Source of the DNA: G965216905 sp965216905
GTDB lineage: Bacteria; Actinomycetota; Acidimicrobiia; Spongiisociales; ZC4RG35
Reading direction: 5' to 3'
Length of the DNA stretch: 64,000 bases
Assembly: GCA_965216905.1 (NCBI GenBank)
Contig: OZ244213.1
Coordinates: forward strand, 744,001 to 808,000
Both the position numbers and the translations under genes were made by a program. The notes beneath the pieces are model-generated. The model searched no databases. It saw nothing but the letters and a program-made list of their open reading frames with translations, and was not told the DNA's origin. Positions 12,701-24,700 of the stretch are shown here, in pieces (position 1 is the stretch's first letter; every line of letters begins with the position of its first letter).

Positions 12701-15700
12701 GTCAGCGAACCGTCCGTCACCGTGTAGGTGTAGGTGTCGGTGCCGTTCCAATCGGCATCCGGTGTGTACGTCACGGTCCCGTCACCGTTGTCGACCACGG
12801 TGCCGTTGGCACCCTGGGTCACCGAATCGACCGAGATGGTGCTGTCCACATCGACATCGTTGGCCAGGACGTCCACCGTCGAGGAGCCGTCCTCGGCGAT
12901 CGTGTCGGAATCGTCGGCGGCGACCGGTGCATCGTTGACCGCCGTCACCGTGATGGTGACCGTGGCGGTCGGTCAGCGAACCGTCCGTCACCGTGTAGGT
13001 GTAGGTGTCGGTTCCGTTCCAATCGGCATCCGGTGTGTACGTCACGGTCCCGTCACCGTTGTCGACCACGGTGCCGTTGGCACCCTGGGTCACCGAATCG
13101 ACCGAGATGGTGCTGTCCACATCGACATCGTTGGCCAGCACATCCACCGTCGAGGCGCCGTCCTCGGCGATCGTGTCGGCATCGTCGGCGGCGACCGGCG
13201 GGTCGTTGACCGCCGTCACCGTGATGGTGACGGTGGCGGTGTCGGTCAGCGAGCCGTCGGTGACCGTATAGGTGTAGGTGTCGGTGCCGTTCCAATCGGC
13301 ATCCGGGGTATACGTCACGGTCCCATCACCGTTGTCGACCACCGTGCCATTCGCACCCTGCGTCACCGACAGCACCGACAGGGTGTCCCCATCCACATCC
13401 GAATCGTTGGCCAGCACATCCACCGTCGAGACCCCATCCTCGGCAATCGAATCCGAATCGTCGGCCGCCACCGGGAAGTCATTCACCGCCGTCACCGTCA
13501 CCGACACCGTGGCGGTATCCGTCAACGCACCGTCGGTGACGGTGTAGGTGTAGGTGTCGGTGCCGTTCCAATCCGCATCCGGCGTATACGTCACCGTCCC
13601 ATCACCGTTGTCCACCACCGAGCCATTCGCCCCCTGCGTTACCGACAACACCGACAGCGTGTCGCCATCCACATCCGAGTCGTTGGCCAGCACATCCACC
13701 GTCGACACCCCATCCTCCGCGATCGTGTCGGAATCATCGGCGGCAACCGGCGCATCGTTGTCTGCACCGACCGTGACCGTGACGGTCGCGGTGTCGGTCA
13801 GCGAACCGTCGGTGATCGTGTACGTGAAGGAGTCGGTGCCGTTGAAGTCGGTGTCGGGGGTGTAGGTGACGGTGCCGTCGCCGTTGTCGACCACCGTGCC
13901 GTTCGCACCCTGGGTCACCGATTGCACCGAGATGACACTGTCGACGTCCGAGTCGTTGGCCAGCACGTCGACGATCACCGCGGTGTCCTCGGTGGTCGAG
14001 CCGGCGTCGTCCACTGCAATCGGAGCATCGTTGACTGCCGCCACCGTCACCCAGACGGTGGCCGTGTCTATGGCCAACCCATCTGTGGTGGTGTAGGTGA
14101 AGGAGTCGGTGCCGTTCCAATCGGCATCCGGTGTGTACGTGACCGTCCCATCACCGTTGTCGGTCACCGAACCGTTGGCCGGTTGGGTGAAGGAGTCGAG
14201 CGTCAACGTGTCTCCGTCCGCATCTGAGTCGTTGGTGAGCGGGTCGATGGCCAGCGCCACGTCTTCGTTGGTCGCTCGGTTGTCGTCTACCGCCACCGGT
14301 GCATCGTTGACCGCCGTCACCGTCACCGTCACCGTGGCCGTGTCGATGAGAGAGCCATCCGTGACCGTATAGGTGTAGGTATCGGTGCCGTTCCAATCCG
14401 CATCCGGTGTGTAGGTGACGGTGCCGTCGCCGTTGTCGACCACCGTGCCATTCGCACCCTGGGTCACCGACTGCACACTGATCGCACTGTCCACATCGAC
14501 ATCGTTAGCCAGGACGTCCACCGTCGACACGCCGTCCTCGGCAATGGTGTCGGCATCGTCGGCAGCGACCGGCGCATCATTCACCGCCGTGACCGTGATG
14601 GTTACGGTGGCCGTGTCGGTCAGCGAACCGTCGGTGACCGTATAGGTGTAGGTGTCGGTCCCGTTCCAATCCGCATCCGGGGTATACGTGACCGTCCCAT
14701 CACCGTTGTCCACCACCGTGCCATTCGCACCCTGGGTCACCGAATCGACCGTGATGGTGCTGTCCACATCGACGTCGTTGGCCAGCACATCCACCGTCGA
14801 CACGCCGTCCTCGGCGATGGTGTCGGCATCATCGGCGGCGACCGGCGCATCGTTCACCGCCGTCACCGTGATGGTCACGGTGGCGGTATCGGTGAGCGAG
14901 CCGTCGGTGACCGTATAGGTGTAGATGTCGGTCCCGTTCCAATCCGCATCCGGTGTGTAGGTGACGGTGCCGTCGCCGTTGTCGACCACCGTGCCATTGG
15001 CACCCTGGGTCACCGAATCAACCGAGATCGCACTGTCGATGTCGGTGTCATTGGCCAGGACATCCACCGTCGAGGAGCCGTCCTCGGCGATCGTGTCGGC
15101 ATCATCGGCCGCCACCGGCGCATCGTTCACGGCATTGACCGTCACCGTCACCGTGGCGGTGTTGGATGGGTCCTCACCATCGGTCAGCGAATACTGGAAC
15201 GTGTCGACCCCGCTCCAATCGGGATCGGGTGTGTAGGTGACCGTTCCGTCCCCGTTGTCGACGGTGGTGCCGTTGGCGGGCTGGGTCAGGCCCTGCAGGG
15301 TGAAGGGGTCTCCGTCGGCGTCGGAGTCGTTCGCGAAGACGTCGATGACTGCAGCCGTGTCTTCGTCGGTGCTCGCCGCATCGTCGTTGGCGACGGGAGG
15401 TGAGTTGGGCGGCTCCACCATTCTGTTGGCAGAGAACTCGGATGTGTTCGATGAGGTGTCGGTGGCGGTGGCGCCCACGAAGTCGCCGTCCGCCAGCGAC
15501 GTGGTCGGGTGGCTGAATGCCCCGGCGCCGTCGGCGACGACCGTTCCGACGTACTCGACGCCCTCGCCGAAGTCCGTCCCGGCCGTCGTGTCGGAGCCGT
15601 CTCCGTCGGCTACGACCCGGTAGATCTCAATGGTGGCTCCTGCGCAGGCGACACCGTCCACGCTGGTGGTGCCCGCCACGATCAGGGAGGAGGTGATCAC

Positions 15701-18700
15701 CGGTGTGTCCAGGCCGGCATTCCCGGCTCCCCCGTCGAGCCCGCAGGCGGGGGCGGTGGTGGTGTTGGCGGTGACACCGTCGCCCAGCCGCCGTTGGGCG
15801 GTGGTGGCTCCGGCGGCCAGCAGGTCGATGGCGATGCCTCCATTGGCGCCCGTGACGTTTTGTGAGATCTCATTGGTCATCGAGCCGTCCTCAACCAGGA
15901 TGCCGGGGCCGGCCGAGCCCTGGACGACGTTCTTCGTGATCGACGACGCCGCACCGGACAACTTGATCCCGGCGGTCTCGAACGCACGAACTCCACTCCC
16001 GAGGACGGTGTTGTTCTCCGACGCTCCGTTGGTTCCGGAGTCGGCGATCCCGAACCCGGCGGAGTCGACGATCAGGTTTCCGGTCACGGTCGTGGTGTCG
16101 ACAGAGTGAGAGATCCCATCGGCGGCGTCGGTGCTCTGCCCAGCAGCTCGGACTTCGTTGTCCGTCACCGACCAACCGTTGGCGGAGGACTGAATGACCA
16201 CGCCCCACGACTCGGTGTAGCCGATGAGGTTGTTGCCGATCGTTCCACCGTCGGCGTAGTAAAGGTGGATCCCATCCAGGTTCCGACGGGCCGGAGCGGG
16301 GTCTGCGAAGGCGTCCGGATTCGTTCCGATCACATTCTCCTCGATCAGCGTCCCGGTGTAGGAGACATCCGTCCCGAACTCACCGACCTCGACACCGACA
16401 TCGAAGCCGTGGACTGCGACTCGCCGGATGGCGATGTCGTTCGCGTGGATCGAGAGGCCGCGGATTCCGAGCAACGTCGCTTCCATCTCGAGCTCCGGCC
16501 CGTCGACGGTGCTCAGAGGAAGCGCATCCGCTCCGACCACTCCTCCGGCTCCGAGGACGGTCGGATTCGGGTCGAGCGGCGTCACGCCGTCCACCCGGTC
16601 ATAGGCGCGTCCGTCGACGACCGTGGCGTCGTCGGTGATCTGGTCGAGGTCGGAGCCGACGACGATGCGCCACCAACTCTCGGAGCCATTGGTGGCATTG
16701 GTGGTGCCGGCCGGAACGAAACGCATGGTGTTCCCACCGGTCACCGTGTTGGCGTTGGTGATGAACTGACGCAGCGAACCCTGAATGCTGCGTTGCGGCG
16801 ACCCGTGGTCATCGCCATCGCGGGTGCTGGTGACGACGTTGAACGAGAATCCGAAGTCCATTTGCTCGACGTAGGTGCCACCCACCAGGTCGACCTTGGC
16901 GATGTGCTCCGCCACGGCCGCCGACCCACCGGCGTCCGAGGTGGTGGCCGATTTGCCGCCGTACTGCGGACCGGCGGCACCGGCGAACGAGTAGGAGCCG
17001 TCGAAGGTGGCCGCACCGGATGGGCCGTATGTCTGCTCGGCCCATCCGCTGCCGCCTGCCGTCGGCGACACCGAGGTCGAGTCGACCACCACGTAGTAGG
17101 TGCCGACCGGTGCGCCTTCGAAGAAGTAGCGGCCGGTGGGTCCGGTGACCTTGGTATCGAACAGAGCGTCGCTGGCATCAGGTTCGCCGGGGACGGAGCC
17201 GTTGTCCCGGTACAGATGGACGGTGGCTCCGGCCACTCCCTGGTTCGAGCCGTCGTTGACGAACTGTCCCCCGTCCAAGGCATCACCGACGACATCGTCG
17301 AACACCACACCCTCGAGCGAGGGCGGATCGGCCGGTGGCGTCCAGTAGCCGAGCGCGCCGTAGTCGGCGCCGTTGTCCAGCGTCCTTCCCGCATCGACGG
17401 CAGCCGTGGTCTTGTCGATCTGATAGAGCGCTCCGGAATCGACCCCCCACAGGACGCCGCCGGAATCGAACGCCAGATCGGCGATCGAGACGGTCAGTGC
17501 TCCGACGGTGGAGGTGTTCCCGTTCTGACGGCGGATCGCCACGAGATAGTCCTCTCCGGCACCACTACCCAAGGTTCCGTACAGCTGCCAGTCGACCGGG
17601 TCGAAGCTGAGGCCGGTGAAGTCGAACGCGCTCCCGGTGGACCGGAGCCGCAGATAGTCCTGTCCGCCCGGGAACTGACCGGCGATCAGCGAACCGGTGG
17701 CCGGATCGATCCGGACCATCACGTCCACCTGACCGGGCCGCTGGTGGACCGCCCAGATCTCACCGGTGAGGGGATGGAACGTCATGGCCGAGATGTTGTC
17801 GATCGTGAGGACGCCGAACTCACCATCGCCGGTCCCGAGTCCCGAACCGATCGCGGTGAAGGTCCCGGTCTCGACGTCGAGGGTGCCCAGCTGTCCGCCG
17901 TCGATCCCATAGAGGTCGGCCGTTGCGGGTTCAACGGCGATCGCTTGGATGGACGACGTTCCGGTGCCGGTTCCGATATCCGCCTCGTTGCTCACGGGGT
18001 CGAAGTTCGTGTCGTCGGCGGTGGTCAGCAGGTCGTCGCCGCCGCCGCCTCCTCCGGTGCCTGCTACCAGGTAGGGCTCGGAGGTGGCCACGTTGGTGAC
18101 GGTCCAGGTGAAGGTGTCGGTGGCCGTCGAGTTGCCGTCATCGACCGTGATCTCGACCGCGTACGGGCTGGTCGATGCCGCGATATGGTTGATGACTCCG
18201 GAGATGAGTCCGGTGCCGGCGTCGATGGACAGCCCGACCGGGAGGCCGGTCGCGGAGTACGTCAGGGGATCGCCCTCCACATCGGTGGCGCCGGCAGATA
18301 GCGAGATCGCCACAGCTTCCGGGTCGGACCGGTCTTGGAGATCCTGGTCGAATGTCGGCGTGAAGTTGTCGGGATCCACGACCACTGCCAGAGAGAACTC
18401 CGATGTCGACCCATACGTCCCCGTACCCAGGTCTTCCGTCGCCGTTGCTGTGACGACGTCGCCCGCCACGCCGGTGTACGAGGTCGAGTAGGAAGCGGAT
18501 CCGCCGGGATGTCCCGAGACGAGGTAACTATGGACGAAGGTCTCCCCTTCGCCGTAGTTGGACGGATCGGCACCCGATGGATTGACGAAGAACTCGATGC
18601 GGTAGTCGCCGGCCGGAACGTCCAGGTCGAAGTCGACACCGACCGTGCCCCCGGACTCGGTCGCCGAGGTGATGACGGGGTAGTTCAGGAGATCGTTGGC

Positions 18701-21700
18701 CCCCGAGTCCCCGTCGCCCGGGTCGTTGGCGGTCACGCCGTTGTTCCTGAGATCGATGCCTAGGCCGCCGTTGGAGTAGATCGAGTTGCCGGTGATCGAG
18801 TTGCCCGATCCGGCAACCGACTCCAGCGTGACGCCGTCGAATCCGTTGTAGGCGATGGTGTTGTCCGCGATGGTCGTGTTGACAACGGGGGCGATGTGCA
18901 CCCCCTGGGCGCCGTTGCCCAACGCCGTCGTGCCGTCGGCCGCCACGCCGATCCGGTTCCCCACGATCGAGTTTCCGGTCGTCCCATTGCCCAGGAAGTC
19001 GCCAACGAGGACACCGTCGCCTGTGTTACCCGATATCAGGTTTCCTGCTCCGGCGACGGTGCCGCCGACGGTGTTGCCCGAGGCTCCGGAGTCGATCTGC
19101 ACGCCGCGGTCACCGTTCGGGATGGCAGCGTCGCCGGCTGCATTCGTCCCGACGTAGTTGCCGAGCACCGTGTTGTTGTCGGTGCCGGCGCTGGTGATGA
19201 ACATCCCGTCGGCCGTGTTGCCGGAGACGACGTTGCGGGCCCCTGGGGTGACGCCGCCGATGGTCGTGTTCAGGACGCCGTTCTCGAGTTGGATCCCGTC
19301 CTGGTTGGCGCGTGCCGCAGTGCCGGCCGCGTTCACGCCGATGTGGTTGCCCTGGATGACGTTCCCGGTGGTGGCCGGGTTGCCGGCGGCGTTGATCAGA
19401 ATGCCATGGCGAGTGTTGCCTGAGATGACGTTGCCTTCGCCTGCTGCGGCGCCGCCGACCTGCGTGGTGTTGGCGCCGTCGTAGATCACGATGCCGTCGC
19501 GGCCGTTGGCGAGGATGGTGTCGCCGTCGACGGCCAGGCCGATGGTGTTTGCGTGGATCGTGTTGCCGGCGCCGGTGGCGTCGTTCTCGAATCCGTCGTT
19601 GCCGTTGCCCGACAGGACGTTTCCTGCACCGGGCTGGCCGATTTGGTTCCCGGCGCTGGTCCCGCCGAGGGTGATGCCGTCGGCCGCGTTCGGTATGGCA
19701 ACGAGTCCGGTGACGTCGGTTCCGACGTAGTTTCCGATGACGACGTTGTTGTCGGACTCCCAGATGATGATGCCGTCGTCTCCGTTGCCGGCGATGACAT
19801 TGCGGTCGGCGGCGAGGGTTCCACCGACGGTGGTCGGCCCGGACCCGGATCCGAGGTCGATGCCGCGGGCGTTGTTGCCGCGGTCGATGGTGCCTGAGGC
19901 GTCGACGCCGAGATGGTTGCCGACGATGAGGACGTTGGCGGCCCCGGTGCCGACCTCGATGCCGTCGGCGTCGAAGCGAGTGATCGCCAGGCTTCGAATC
20001 GTCACGTTGGACGCCAGCACCCGCAGTCCGTCGGCGAGGGAGCCCGCGCCCGAGCCGTCGAGTTCCACGACCGGTGTGGTGGCCCAACCCGGCTGCGTCG
20101 TGCCGTCGATGGTGACAGCCTCGGTGATCGGAGGGAGTTGGCTTCCCGGTGCGATCGTCCACACGCCGCCGCTGTGGCCGGCCTCGGTGGCGGGCATGTT
20201 GAAGTCGATGGTGTCGGCGCCTGGGAGAGCGTTGGCTTCTTCGATGGCGGCCCGCAGTGTGCACTCGGTGGCACCTTGGGAGTTGGTGCCACCGGTGTCG
20301 CAGATACCGTTGCCGGGGGTGGAGTCGCCGGCATCGCCGGTCGAGTTCACGCTGAGGGCGCCCTGGGCGGAGACGTGTATCGCAGAGAACTCCGATGTTG
20401 CGCCGTACGTGCCGCCACCGAGGTCCTCCGTGGTCGTTGCAGAGAGAATGCCCCCAGCTCCGGCGTAGTTGGTCGAGTACGACGCCGTGCCCCCCGGGTG
20501 TCCCGACACGGTGTAGCTGTGAACGAAGGTCTCGCCTTCGCCGTGCCCGCTGGGATCGGCGGTCGTGGTCGTGAAGAACTCGATGCGATGGTCGCCGGCG
20601 GGTACATCGAGGTCGAAGTCGAGCGTGACCGTGCCGCCGGCCTCTGTGGCCCCGGTGATCACCGCGTAGTTCAAGAGGTCGTTGGGGCCGGTGTCGCCGT
20701 CACCCGCGTCGTTGGCGGTCACTCCGAACCCGTCCTCGGTGCCACCACTGAGGTCGATGGCCAGCGCGCCGTTGTCCCGGATCTCGTTGCCGAGCACGGT
20801 GACCTGGTTGGCGCTGGTTGACAGATCGACGCCGGACCAGGTCGAGTTGGCCACGACGTTGCCGTCGCCGACGCCCACGCCACCGAACCGGATCGTTCCC
20901 GTGCTGTCCGCCCACAGCCCCTGGCCGTTGCCGAGGTCCAGGGTCCCGGAGAGATCCGTTCCGATCGTGTTGCCCGTGATCACGGTTCCTGTCGACGGGC
21001 CATTGACTGCGAGGGCCGCATTCGTATGGCCCCCGATCAGGTTGTCGGCGATGACGGAATCGGTGCCATCCCAGATGATGACGCCCTCGGTGGCGTTGCC
21101 ATTCGCAGTGGTGCCGTCCGGCATGACGCCGATGTAGTTGTCGACCACCGTCAGGCGGTTGGCGCCAGAAATGATGCCGTTGTCGGGGAACGCGACGATC
21201 GAGAACCCGGCGATGGTGACGTCGTCGGCGCCGGCCGGCATGCGGAAGGCATTGTTGCCCGCACCGACCGACGGACCGTTGAGGACCACTAACGGTGAAC
21301 CGCCATAGCCCGGCTGGGTGCGGGCGTCGATGGTCACGGCTTCTGTGACGTCGTCCCAAACGGTCGCCGGCGTGATCGTCCACACGCCGCCTGAGTGTCC
21401 GGCCTCGGTGGCGGGCATGTTGAACTCGATGGTGTCGGCTCCGGCCAGAGCGTTAGCTTCCTCGATGGCGGCCCGCAGCGTGCACTCGGTAGCGCCTTGG
21501 GAGTTGGTGCCGCCGGTGTCGCAGACACCGTTGCCTGGCGTCGCGTCGGACGCATCACCGGTCGAGTTCACTGTGAAGACACCGTCGACGGCGGTGCGAT
21601 GGGCGGAGAACTCCGACGTGCTGCCGTAGGATCCGCCGCCAAGATCGACCGTTGCGGTTGCCGCAACGACGTCGCCGACCGAGCCGGCAAAGCTCGTGGA

Positions 21701-24700
21701 GTAGGACTGGGAGCCTCCCGGGTGGCCGGAGACGTTGTAGATGTGGGCCAGGTTTTCGCCCTGCCCGTAGCCGGTTGGGTGAGCCGAACTGTTGGTGAAG
21801 AACTCGATTCGATAGTCGCCGGCGGGGACGTCGAGGTCGAAGTCGACGAAGAGCGTTCCGCCTACGACCGACGCCGAGGTGAGCACGGGATAGTTCAGGA
21901 GGTCGTTGGGGCCGGCGTCCCCGTCGCCCGGATCATTGGGCGTAGCGCCGTCGGTCTCCAATTCGATCCCCAGACCAGAGTTGTCCCAAATCAGGTTCCC
22001 GATGACTGTGGCGAAACTGTCGACCGTATTGTCGTCTATGAGGATTCCGGTGTTTCGGTCGCCGATCCGGTTGCCTTCGCCGGCGCCGGCTCCACCGATC
22101 AGGTTCCCGGTCGACCCGTTCCAGATGACAATGCCGAAGTTGCCGCCGATATACGTATGAGCCCCGCCGGAGTAGAACCCGACATCGTTGCCTTGCACCA
22201 CCGTGTTGGTGGACGAACTGCCTGAAATCGAGATTGCCGAGTACGACTGGCTGGTGAACAAGTTGCGATCTGCCGCGGCCGATCCCCCGATGCGGTTCCC
22301 AGACGAGGCACCAAAGACGCCGACACCCGCGAAGTTGGAATCGTCGGTGAGGCCGTCGGCGCTCGATCCGAAGTGGTTTCCGGCGATGGTGTTGCTGGAG
22401 CTGTCGAGGATGAAAACGGGGTAGTAGTTCGAGCCGGTGAAGCCACCGAAAGCGATGCCACGCACCTCCGAACCCGAGGAACCCGCCGCGAGATGGAACC
22501 CGTGCTCGCTGCCGATAGACGCGCCCGACAGCTCGATGGCGAGGGAACTGTTGACCGAGTCAGGGGACGTGTTGGTCGTCGGAGCGGCGCCGGACTGTGA
22601 AGTTCCGTCGATGGTCACGGCCGCGGTGATGGCCGGGAGCGCGAACGTCGGCGCAATCGTCCACGCCCCGGCCGAGTGGCCGGGATCAGATGTGGGGATG
22701 TCGAACTCGACTGTGTCAGGGCCGCCGTGAGCATTGGCTTGCTCGATGGCGGCGCGCAGCGTGCATTCGGTGGCTCCCTGGCTGTTGGTGCCCCCTGTGT
22801 CACACAGGCCGTCCGCCGTGTTGCTGTCGCCCGCATCGCCCGTCGAGTTGACGACGTACGTTTGGGGAGCGAGTGGGTCGACGGTCATTGAGATGGTGGC
22901 GACGTTGACCTCGTTTGCCAGGTCGGCGACCTCCGTGGAGCCGAGCGCCCGGTCGTAGACCTGGACGGTGTCCAGGTCGCCGCCATAGTATCGGTCGATG
23001 TTGAGGTCGTAGCGGGCGGCCAGGTAGGCGGAACCGGTGGGGTTGATCGATCCGGTGCCCCGCGTCGGGTCGGAGGCGACCGATGCTCCGTCGAGGTACA
23101 CGGTCAGGCCGCCGCTGGAGTCGCCGGTGAGCGTGTAGGTGTGCCACAGCCCGTCACCGACAAGGGATCCGATTGGCACGTCGAGGGCGAAGTTGTCCAA
23201 GGTATCGTCGAGGTCGCGAGCCACCGTTCGAAGAACGTCGGGGTCGCTCGCATGACTCGTCTCGTTGAAGAAAACATTGATCGAGTTGGTGCCGTTGATG
23301 TCGCCGTGGCTGTAGACGTATTGGAAGGCGGGACCCGAGTTGTCATCCAACTTGAACTCGAACGACAACGTCCAATCGGACCCATAGGCGAAATCGGGAA
23401 TCGTCACCCGGTCGTCGACCTCGTCGAACGACAGGGCCTGCCCGAAATCGCCGGTGACGGTGGTCGTCCCGGTGAGCGTGCCGCTGCTCGAACCGACGGC
23501 GTCGGTGCCGTCGCCGGCCAGGCCCCAGTAGTGCGTGAGCGACGTTCCAGTGTCGATCGCCCAGTAGTCGAAGGAATCCGCTCCGGTGTAGCCGGGGTCG
23601 GGGGTGTACGTGACGGTCCCGTCACCGTTGACGACGGCGCTGCCGTTGGCTGGGTTGGTTGCATCGACGGGCGCGACGGGATCGAGGTCAGTGTCGTTGG
23701 CGGCAGGATCCAACGCGATCGCCACGTCCTGCGTGGTCGTGACCGCGTCGTCCGTGGCATTCACGACGGCGTTTGCTCCGGCTGGGGTGAAACGAAGCCG
23801 GCTCGGCTGGACGGTTGTGTCATAGGCGAACCACATGTCGTCGTCGGAAGCTGCATCTACGACAACCTTTACCGCCAGGGAACGGGTCGGCGGCACGGCA
23901 TAGGCGACCGAGCCGAAGTCGAATGACACGTAGGTCCAGTCACCGGAGAGGCTGAAGGGGTCGAGGTCGACACGGGCGGATTGGATCAGGTTGCAGTCTG
24001 AGCCGTCGGCGGCGCAGTCGAACAGGCCGGCGTCGATCACGCCCCGACTCAGGGTGCTGAAATTCTTGGCCGCCGCCCACAGGTCGAGTGAAGCCGGTCC
24101 ATCGAGAGACACCGACCCTGCGGCCGCCACCCACAGTTGGTACTTGACAGGATTGGTCTGCCCCAGCCCGGCCGCGTCCTTCTGGATCACGATCCCAGGG
24201 GACGCATCCCGTCCCGGGTCGTAATTCGGGAGGACGGCTGCAGTCGGGGCGGTACTCGATAGGGACGCTTGCGGCACCGCCTCGCTCTTCAGGTAGACGA
24301 TCCCAGGATCGGCAGTGACGGTCACCGTCACTGAGGCAGTGTCGGTGGCGCCGCCGTCGGACACGTCGTAGGTGAAGGTGTCGGTGCCGGAGAACCCGAC
24401 AGCGGGCGTGTACGTCACGTCGTTGCCGTTGTTGACGATCGTCCCGTTGGTGCCCTGGGTGACCGAGTCGACGGCCAACGGATCGGAATCTGGGTCCGCG
24501 TCGTTGGCGAGCACGTCGACTACCACGGCGGTGTCCTGTGTGGTCGTTTCCGAGTCGTCTACCGCAGTTGGAGGGCCGTTGATCGACTCGAAGGCGCCGA
24601 TGTCGGGAGAGGCGTCTCGGGCGATGTTGCGCTGGTCGACGGTCGGGGCGCCAGACGTGGTGCCGTTGTCGATGGCTTCGCTCAAGGCGGAGAGACCATG

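Larger units (their letters stand above)
5800..15411 (-). repeat. tandem array of about 35 cadherin-like units, period about 273 bp
   Basis: Each unit encodes about 91 residues with the pattern VNDAPVAADD, IAEDG, VDVLAND, QGANGTVVDNGDGTVTYTPD, WNGTDTYTYTVTDG. This is typical of VCBS/Big_9 cadherin-like domains. Units between about 7.2 and 15.1 kb are nearly identical in DNA; those at either end are more diverged (for example VNDRPIANDD). Asp-rich linkers such as ANDVDVDS suggest Ca2+ rigidification (inference). Confidence 0.9.

Noticed and set aside
7061..14227. Very long plus-strand open frames (up to about 1,480 codons) rich in His, Arg, Gly and Val
   Set aside because: They are antisense shadows of the cadherin-like repeats; their repeats have the same period and they lack any recognisable domain or start signal.
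5800..15411. Possible CRISPR-like or satellite array
   Set aside because: Period of about 273 bp, coding throughout in a single strand, no short repeat/spacer alternation and no cas genes.
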